From Candidatus Aminicenantota bacterium (GTDB lineage Bacteria; Acidobacteriota; Aminicenantia; S016-38): a DNA stretch of 5,242 nt. Positions 1 to 5,242 of this stretch are shown here, piece after piece. The stretch covers positions 1-5,242 of the forward strand of contig JAGHBF010000128.1 of the NCBI GenBank assembly GCA_021161165.1, written 5' to 3'. Each line of letters starts with the position of its first letter. The stretch's first letter is position 1. The notes beneath the pieces are model-generated. The model was not told where the DNA came from. It saw only the letters and a list, made by a program, of their open reading frames with translations, and searched no databases. The translations under genes were made by a program, and so were the position numbers.

Positions 1-14
1 ATATAGCTCCTGGT

Positions 15-45
15 TTGAACTTGCAAGATTTTAGAGGGTTATAAT
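15..45 (+). promoter_or_regulatory. Weak sigma70-like promoter candidate
   Basis: TTGAAC at 15-20 (four of six consensus positions) and a perfect TATAAT at 40-45 are separated by 19 bases, slightly longer than the usual 16-18. Transcription would start near 52 and run rightward, antisense to the mfd 3' end. No gene follows on the plus strand. In AT-rich DNA such matches arise often by chance, so this is a candidate only. Confidence 0.18.
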
Positions 46-113
46 GAAGTAGAAAGTTACAAAAAGCCTGGTCATAAAAGCTTAAATTAGATCTGGATGG
101 GGAAACAAATTTT

Positions 114-126
114 GGGGACAGACCCC
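114..126. repeat. Short G/C inverted repeat (REP-like candidate)
   Basis: GGGG, a five-base loop ACAGA, then CCCC, set in AT-rich flanks that begin 8 bases from the mfd stop codon. A second GGGG lies at 99-102. The stem is only 4 bp. On the plus strand it is followed by TTAATTTTT, so it could act as a weak terminator in that direction; on the minus strand (the direction of mfd) it is followed by AAAATTTG, which is a poor terminator tail. From general recollection, similar GGGGACAGACCCC boxes recur between genes in some bacterial genomes and are associated with REP elements and Y1/RAYT-type transposases. Only one copy is visible here, so repetitiveness is inferred and not shown. Confidence 0.45.
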
Positions 127-134
127 TTAATTTT

Positions 135-3100
135 TCAGTTTAAAATTTTGTTTAACTCCTGAAGAATCTTCTCTATGCTTCTTACATTTGGATAAATTGG
201 AAGAATAATACCATCGGGTTCAAATCTTCCCCTTCGTCTTTCCACGAATTTATAGATTAAAGCAGGGTCAGGAGTGTTGTGGAAAGCAATAAATATCTCT
301 TCGCCTCTTCTTTCAAGTCTCTGTATTCCCAGTCTTCCTGAAAGTGCCACAATTTTCCCCAGAGTGTAAACATCTTCCATCCCTTCAGGGGGTTTTGCAT
401 ATTTGTCATGAATTTCTTCTTTTATCCTTTCAAGCTCTTCTTCACTTTCTACGGATGTTATAAGTCTGTAGTAGTTTACCCTTTCTTCAGGATCAGGCAT
501 GTAAAATTCTGGAATTCTAATATCAAGACCCAGTTTTAGTTCCACTCCCTTTCTTTCACCTTTAATTTTTGAAATTGTCTCTTGAAGGATTTTCAGATAA
601 TAATCCATTCCAAGTTCTGCTATATGCCCGTGTTGGGCTGTTCCGAGCAATGTTCCCGCACCTCTTATATTCATGTCTTCGAGGGATAGCTGAAATCCTG
701 CTCCCAGCGAGGAGAATTCTCTTATTGCCCTTAGTCTTCTTTCTGCTTTATCGCTCAGCTGTTTTATGTGCATAAAGAAATAAGCATAAGCCTTCCTGTA
801 AGAACGGCCCACCCTTCCTCTAAGCTGATGGAGCTGCGCAAGTCCCATGTTTTCAGCCCTCAGAACTATAAGTGTATTTACATTTGGGATGTCTATTCCA
901 TTTTCTATAATTGTTGTTGTAAGAAGAATCGGGTATTTGCCTTCCATAAACTCTATAATTCCTTTTTCTATAACCGATGGTCGCATTCTTCCATGAAGCA
1001 TTAAAATCGGAATACCCGGAAAAAGTTCTTCTAATTTTTTCTTATGGTGAGAAAGTTCCTCTATCTTATTTAAAACAATGTATACCTGCCCATCTCTTTT
1101 CAATTCCCTTTCTATTGCCTCTTTGAATACTTCTTCCCTGTAGGGCAAAACGAAAGTTTCTACTTCCTTTCTCCCAGGAGGAGGAGTTTGAATAATGGAA
1201 AGGTCCCATACTGAAAAGAGAGCTAAACTCAAAGTCCTGGGGATAGGAGTTGCGGTCATTGTCAGGGAATCGACGTCTTTTTTCAGCTCCCTTAATTTTT
1301 CTTTGTGTCTGACACCAAACCTCTGTTCTTCGTCTATTATTAAGAGCCCAAGATCTTTAAATCCTACGTCTTCACTCAGCAGTCTGTGAGTGCCTATTAC
1401 AATGTCAATTTTACCCTTTTTCAGAGCCTCTATTATTTTTGGCTCCTGTGATTTTGGAGTTAGCCTTGAGAGAAGGGCTATCTCCACTGCATAATTTTTA
1501 AAGCGTTTCCTGAAGTTATTATAATGCTGAAGTGCTAGGACTGTTGTTGGAGCAAGCACGGCCACCTGTTTGCCATTTAGAACGGCAAGAAAAGCAGCAC
1601 GCATTGCGATTTCTGTTTTTCCAAAGCCCACATCTCCCACAAGCAATCTGTCCATAGGATATTCCCTTTCCATATCCTCTCTTACTTCTTCCCATGCCCT
1701 TTTCTGATCTTCAGTTTCTTCATATTCAAAGTCCGCTATAAATTCTTCGAGCATTCTATCGTAAGAAAATGAATGTCCTTTTTTCGCTTTCCTCTCCGCA
1801 TAGAGTTCTACCATTGTTTCTACGATTTTCTGAACCTGCCTTTTCACCTTTTCCTTTAGTCTTGCCCAACGGGGAGATGATAACCTGTCTATTCTAACCT
1901 GATATCCCTCAGGAACTTCGTAAGGATGGAGTTTATACGATGCTTCTACAGGGACGTACAGTTTTTCTCCAGCTGCGTATTCAACTACGAGAAAATCTCC
2001 TTCCAGTTCTCCGGTGTATCTCACAAGGCCTCTAAAAATCCCTATTCCGTAATCCTCATGCACAACATATTGATTTTCTTCGAGTTTGAAGGCTTTTGCC
2101 CTGAGTCTTTTTATTTTTTTAGGAGCTTCTTCTCTTCCAATGATGTTTTCACTTCCCAGAACTATCCAGTCCCTGAATTGAAATCCCTTTTTGAGGTTGC
2201 CTCTTACGACTTCATCGGCAAAATAGGGTTTTTCTTCCCTATCCCATACAGCCAAAACTTTTTTGCTAGCTTGTTTTTCTGACTCGAGCCATTTTTCCCA
2301 CGCAGAAAAGGAACCTTTCAATGGTTCAATAGGATAAAAGTTGACCGCTTTCCCTTCTGATTTGCAATATTCTATTATTGTGCTTTCCGGTAATTTTATG
2401 AGGTCTTCAAGAGCAGGATAGGGAACAAAGCTTTCTTCTTCAGCTCTTTTTTCCTCTTTTAAATATTCCTGTATTTTCTTATAGTTAAAGAATATAGGAG
2501 TAAAATCACTGAAAAAATCAATAGCCGGTAGTAGTCCATTCTTCAAAAGAACAAAAACCTCGCCGGGCTCGCCTTCTGATAATTGTTCCAGGATCCTCTC
2601 TATAGCAAAAGTTTTTTCCCGTGGAACTTTATTTTTAATTTCATTCAGTTTTTGGGGTGCTTTTTTTAGAGAATATTCCCTGAAAGGTCCTATAATGGCC
2701 TCCCTTTTTTCTTCAAGAGACAGCTGTGAAGATGGGTCAAAACTTCTAATGGAAATTATTTCATCTCCAGAAAATTCCAGCCTTGTTGGGAATTCATCCC
2801 ATCCACTGAAATAGTCAACTATACCTCCTCTAATACTGTATTCACCAATTTGCTTTACAAAGTCTCTCTCAGTATATTCGAGCTCTCTAAAATATTCTAT
2901 AAGAAGTTCCACCTCGAATTCTTCATCTTTGTGAAGGGAGAAAACATGTTTTTGAACCCATGAAGGCGAGGGAAGTGGTAAAAGTGAATTTACCGGGGCG
3001 ACTATTATGTCAGCAAGACCTCTGGAGGCCAACCATAATGTCTTTACTCTTCTGGCAAGAGAGTAGGGGGAAAGGGGAAGAGAAGAAAATATTTTATCTC

Positions 3101-3293
3101 TTGGAGGTGGGAAGAGGATCGCTTTTTTCCCGAAAAGTGCTGCAAGTTCCAGGTGTAATTCAAAGTCAGGTGGAGTTATAAGTAAATATTTTCCTTCTTT
3201 TGCACCAAGGTGAAGAAAAGGGAATTCAGAATAGCATGTTGAAATTTTCCCCTGGATTTTTTTAAATTCTTCCCTTAATTCCTCAAAAAGCAT
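135..3293 (-). CDS. mfd: Transcription-repair coupling factor Mfd
   Basis: A DNA translocase that pushes RNA polymerase stalled at a lesion off the template and recruits UvrA to start nucleotide excision repair in the cytoplasm. The 1052-residue protein shows the family order. A UvrB-like UvrA-binding module includes SIRGGIVDYF (153-162). The RNA polymerase interaction domain begins at YVVHEDYGIGIFRG (409-422), and a relay helix lies near 471-509. The RecG-like motor has Walker A GDVGFGKT (553-560, Lys559), Walker B DEEQ (654-657), TATPIPRTL (680-688), QLRGRVGR (823-830) and a TRG motif with Arg877. The C-terminal autoinhibitory domain runs from about 917 to the end. It is about 95 residues shorter than the 1148-residue E. 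coli protein, mostly before the motor. ATG at 3293 is 6 bases after the wzt stop; upstream sequence is A-rich without a clear Shine-Dalgarno, so translational coupling is likely. All motor motifs look intact. Confidence 0.98.
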   Translation of the reverse strand: MLFEELREEFKKIQGKISTCYSEFPFLHLGAKEGKYLLITPPDFELHLELAALFGKKAILFPPPRDKIFSSLPLSPYSLARRVKTLWLASRGLADIIVAPVNSLLPLPSPSWVQKHVFSLHKDEEFEVELLIEYFRELEYTERDFVKQIGEYSIRGGIVDYFSGWDEFPTRLEFSGDEIISIRSFDPSSQLSLEEKREAIIGPFREYSLKKAPQKLNEIKNKVPREKTFAIERILEQLSEGEPGEVFVLLKNGLLPAIDFFSDFTPIFFNYKKIQEYLKEEKRAEEESFVPYPALEDLIKLPESTIIEYCKSEGKAVNFYPIEPLKGSFSAWEKWLESEKQASKKVLAVWDREEKPYFADEVVRGNLKKGFQFRDWIVLGSENIIGREEAPKKIKRLRAKAFKLEENQYVVHEDYGIGIFRGLVRYTGELEGDFLVVEYAAGEKLYVPVEASYKLHPYEVPEGYQVRIDRLSSPRWARLKEKVKRQVQKIVETMVELYAERKAKKGHSFSYDRMLEEFIADFEYEETEDQKRAWEEVREDMEREYPMDRLLVGDVGFGKTEIAMRAAFLAVLNGKQVAVLAPTTVLALQHYNNFRKRFKNYAVEIALLSRLTPKSQEPKIIEALKKGKIDIVIGTHRLLSEDVGFKDLGLLIIDEEQRFGVRHKEKLRELKKDVDSLTMTATPIPRTLSLALFSVWDLSIIQTPPPGRKEVETFVLPYREEVFKEAIERELKRDGQVYIVLNKIEELSHHKKKLEELFPGIPILMLHGRMRPSVIEKGIIEFMEGKYPILLTTTIIENGIDIPNVNTLIVLRAENMGLAQLHQLRGRVGRSYRKAYAYFFMHIKQLSDKAERRLRAIREFSSLGAGFQLSLEDMNIRGAGTLLGTAQHGHIAELGMDYYLKILQETISKIKGERKGVELKLGLDIRIPEFYMPDPEERVNYYRLITSVESEEELERIKEEIHDKYAKPPEGMEDVYTLGKIVALSGRLGIQRLERRGEEIFIAFHNTPDPALIYKFVERRRGRFEPDGIILPIYPNVRSIEKILQELNKILN

Positions 3294-3299
3294 ACTGTG

Positions 3300-4541
3300 T
3301 TATTTTTCTTTGCCCGTGTATTCCTCTATTTCTACTTTTCCTTCAAATTCCCATCTGTGCTCAGGCCTCCAGATACCAACCTCGCGGCTGAGGGAGTGGA
3401 CCATGAATGCAAGACCACCCTTTATATAATCGTAGGCAAAACCGTCCTCTCTGTGAACCGCAAGATCCACCGTATATGTTCCATTTACAAGATGGATAGC
3501 CGGGATTTCGAATTTTACAACTGCCTCTCCTTTTATAATTTTTGGTTTATAGAATTCAAGATGAGTATTTGTTCCATATACATTCGTTCCTTCACTATTG
3601 AATATACCCACCCCAAATACGAAATCCTTCACTTCTTTTTTGGGAACGATTTTCATTACTATTTTTAAACCCTCACCATAGTCAAAATGGGTTCTTTTCT
3701 TTCCTTTGAGATCTTCTATCCAGCTTTCTGTTATTTCAACTTCTCTGTTTCCCCATCTGCCTTCATTTTTAACTATCAACTCTTCTTGGGATTCTTTTCC
3801 GAGGGCATCCATAAGATATCTGTCCACCACTTCCTTTGGTTCCCCTATCATCATTACCTTCCCCTTTTTCATCCAGGCTACCCGGTGACAAATTTTTTGT
3901 GTAAGGTCAAGGGCATGGGTTACAAAGACTATGGTTTTTCCTGATTTTTTCATTTCTTTGATTTTTTCCAGCCCTTTGTTTACAAAAGATGCATCTCCTA
4001 CCGCGAGAACTTCGTCCACCAGCAGAATATCAGGGTTCACATTTATTGCTACGGAAAATCCAAGCCTCATATACATTCCGGATGAGTAGGTTTTTACGGG
4101 CATATCAATAAAATCTTCAAGTTCTGCAAATTTTATTATCTCTTCTAGTTTTTCATCTATTTCCTTCTTGGTGAGCCCGAGCATAATTCCGTTTATATAA
4201 ATATTTTCCCTTCCTGAAATTTCAGGATGAAAACCGGCTCCAAGTTCAATTAACGCTGAGACCTTGCCGTTTACTTTTATTTGACCACTGGTAGGTCGTG
4301 TTATTCCTGCAATAAGTTTTAGAAGAGTGCTTTTGCCTGAGCCGTTTTCTCCAATTATCCCAAAAGTTTCCCCTTTTTCTATTTCAAAGCTTACCCCGTC
4401 CACCGCCTTTATTATTTCCCTGGGAGCAAGATGGGAAAATAAATTTTTTTCCAAAATTGCGCTTTTTAAGGTCTGAAACTTTCTCTTTGATGTGAACCTT
4501 CTATAGTATTTTGTAACATTATCAAGAACAACCGCTTTCAT
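3300..4541 (-). CDS. wzt: Polysaccharide ABC exporter ATPase with C-terminal glycan-binding domain (Wzt-like)
   Basis: The ATP-hydrolysing subunit of an ABC-2 exporter that moves a lipid-linked polysaccharide such as O-antigen across the inner membrane; it sits on the cytoplasmic face. Of 413 residues, about 1-245 form the nucleotide-binding domain: Walker A GENGSGKS (64-71), signature YSSGM (152-156), Walker B ILLVDE (172-177), D-loop near VGDASF (181-186) and switch His209. Residues from about 262 to 400 form a beta-rich extension with a GTNTHLEF segment (323-330 region), matching the Wzt C-terminal domain. In E. coli O8/O9a that domain recognises the terminal modification of the finished chain. 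TagH-type ATPases of teichoic acid export share the first half but not this extension. The ATG overlaps the permease stop as ATGA and has a strong GGAGG upstream, which fixes the start. The exact glycan cannot be told from the sequence. Confidence 0.93.
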   Translation of the reverse strand: MKAVVLDNVTKYYRRFTSKRKFQTLKSAILEKNLFSHLAPREIIKAVDGVSFEIEKGETFGIIGENGSGKSTLLKLIAGITRPTSGQIKVNGKVSALIELGAGFHPEISGRENIYINGIMLGLTKKEIDEKLEEIIKFAELEDFIDMPVKTYSSGMYMRLGFSVAINVNPDILLVDEVLAVGDASFVNKGLEKIKEMKKSGKTIVFVTHALDLTQKICHRVAWMKKGKVMMIGEPKEVVDRYLMDALGKESQEELIVKNEGRWGNREVEITESWIEDLKGKKRTHFDYGEGLKIVMKIVPKKEVKDFVFGVGIFNSEGTNVYGTNTHLEFYKPKIIKGEAVVKFEIPAIHLVNGTYTVDLAVHREDGFAYDYIKGGLAFMVHSLSREVGIWRPEHRWEFEGKVEIEEYTGKEK

Positions 4542-5242
4542 GCTTCCTCCACAAAAGTATCTCTTAGCCTGTCAAAGATCCAGTATCCCAGCCAGAGAAG
4601 AATGATTGAAAGGAGCAGAGTTACTCCAAGTCTTTTCCATGGAATCATCTGCCCGTAATAAAAAGCCCTCTGATATCCTTCTATTATATGCGTCATTGGA
4701 TTAAGGTAAAGGATGGTCCTAAGCCATTTGTGCTGGTTTATTACTCCGAAGGTCATGGGATAAATAATGGGAGTTGAAAAGAACCATAGGGTGACTATAT
4801 TTGCCATAAGATGCTGGAGGTCTCTAAAATTTGCACTGAGTGCTGAGAGAAAGAACGATAGAGAAAGAGAAAATATATACTGTATCAGCATAACCACAAT
4901 GGATAGGAAGACATAATAGGTTAGAGGATGACCCAGTGCTATTTCAAACAGAAGAAGAATGGGAATACCGAATAGAAAATGTACAAAGTTTGCAGTTACA
5001 CTAACAATAGGAAGAACTTCTGCAGGGAACATGACTTTTTTTAGAACATTTCCGTTTATTAATATTATTGTTGTTGCCTCCAGCACACAGGCGGAAAACC
5101 ATATCCATGGGAGAAGTCCTGAAAAGAGGAAAAGGGCATAATTAAATGGATTACCTGCAAAAGCCGGGTCTCTTGGTCTTAATATAAACCCAAAAACTAC
5201 AGTATATACAACCAGAAGGAGCAGGGGATTTAAGAATGACCA
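4538..5242 (-). CDS. wzm: Polysaccharide ABC exporter permease (Wzm-like), 5' end cut off
   Basis: The membrane subunit of the same ABC-2 exporter, forming the channel for the lipid-linked glycan in the inner membrane. The frame is open to the window edge, giving 234 residues. Full-length relatives have about 260-275, so roughly 25-40 N-terminal residues are missing. A GTG at 5086-5084 is internal and not the true start: the codons before it encode WSFLNPLLLLVVYTVVFG, the typical first membrane segment of this family. About six hydrophobic segments are visible, near residues 3-21, 35-60, 76-103, 108-134, 142-160 and 205-222. Family hallmarks include ANFRDLQHLM before the fifth segment, STPIIYPM within it, and NPMTHIIEGYQRAFY after it. 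It ends in FVEEA and overlaps the ATPase start by 4 bases, so the two are surely co-translated partners. Confidence 0.93.
   Translation of the reverse strand, partial: WSFLNPLLLLVVYTVVFGFILRPRDPAFAGNPFNYALFLFSGLLPWIWFSACVLEATTIILINGNVLKKVMFPAEVLPIVSVTANFVHFLFGIPILLLFEIALGHPLTYYVFLSIVVMLIQYIFSLSLSFFLSALSANFRDLQHLMANIVTLWFFSTPIIYPMTFGVINQHKWLRTILYLNPMTHIIEGYQRAFYYGQMIPWKRLGVTLLLSIILLWLGYWIFDRLRDTFVEEA
4546..4550 (-). promoter_or_regulatory. Ribosome binding site of wzt
   Basis: GGAGG on the minus strand, 4 bases before the wzt ATG and inside the last codons of the permease gene. Together with the ATGA overlap it decides the wzt start and supports coupled translation. The mfd start further on lacks a comparable site. 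Confidence 0.8.

Larger units (their letters stand above)
1..134. other. Intergenic region downstream of mfd
   Basis: This AT-rich stretch follows the mfd stop and holds no credible complete gene. Two plus-strand frames are open from the left edge for a few codons. One ends at TAG 32-34 after a tail reading YSSWFELARF, and the other ends at TAA 42-44 after a tail reading IAPGLNLQDFRGL. Either could be the last residues of a gene converging on mfd, but they are too short to judge. The region also contains a G/C inverted repeat at 114-126, a promoter-like plus-strand pair at 15-45, and a weak AAGC/GCTT stem at 64-67 and 80-83 that is followed by five T on the minus strand. No strong intrinsic terminator for mfd is visible. 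Confidence 0.7.

Noticed and set aside
60..75. Minus-strand mini-frame starting at ATG 75 (14 codons)
   Set aside because: It has no ribosome binding site and no sign of conservation, and its composition is what chance would give in AT-rich intergenic DNA.
61..83. AAGC/GCTT stem followed by TTTTT on the minus strand as the mfd terminator
   Set aside because: The stem has 4 Watson-Crick pairs plus one possible wobble with a loop of about 10 bases, and two of the five T are used in the stem. This is too weak to call a terminator.
1926..2282. Plus-strand open frame of 118 codons inside mfd
   Set aside because: It lies fully antisense to the motor-proximal part of a clearly conserved gene, is Phe/Ser-rich with no recognisable domain, and is the expected by-product of AT-rich, purine-rich coding on the other strand.
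2654..2666. Run of seven A on the mfd coding strand as a possible frameshift site
   Set aside because: The reading frame continues intact through it into all the conserved motor motifs, and similar A-runs occur elsewhere in the window as ordinary Lys codons.
3297..3668. Plus-strand open frame of 123 codons antisense to the wzt 3' end
   Set aside because: It is aromatic-rich, has no known motif and no convincing ribosome binding site that I could see, and wholly overlaps the Wzt C-terminal domain coding region.
4538..5086. Permease as a complete 182-residue protein starting at GTG 5086
   Set aside because: The frame stays open to the window edge and the upstream codons encode the family's first membrane segment, so this GTG is internal.

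Overview
The window holds three minus-strand genes in one tight block, read right to left: the membrane subunit of a polysaccharide ABC exporter (wzm-like, cut by the right window edge), its ATPase (wzt-like, with a C-terminal carbohydrate-binding type domain), and mfd, the transcription-repair coupling factor. The genes touch. Permease and ATPase share an ATGA stop/start overlap, and only 6 bases separate the ATPase stop from the mfd start. The three therefore look like the end of one transcription unit that starts beyond the right edge.

Organism: a bacterium, since Mfd is bacterial. A Gram-negative-type envelope is likely, because a Wzm/Wzt pair with an extended Wzt usually exports O-antigen or a similar glycan. 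Composition is AT-rich (about 40% GC by eye). The proteins are rich in Lys and Glu, and the arginine codons I read in the mfd helicase motif VI are mostly AGA/AGG. These traits fit a thermophile or an uncultured anaerobic lineage, but I cannot name the taxon.

Layout: 1-134 is non-coding or holds at most the last few codons of a gene to the left. It contains a short G/C inverted repeat next to the mfd stop. 135-3293 is mfd, 3300-4541 is the ATPase, and 4538-5242 is the permease fragment. No stretch over 300 bases lacks a gene.

Function: the permease and ATPase together would move a lipid-linked polysaccharide across the inner membrane, with the Wzt C-terminal domain probably reading the glycan end. 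Mfd is a housekeeping DNA-repair motor with no known role in glycan export, so its place here is most simply gene-order chance or read-through. I see no new defence, mobile or regulatory system. The main oddities are the mfd/exporter linkage, the repeat at the mfd 3' end, and small divergences in Mfd.
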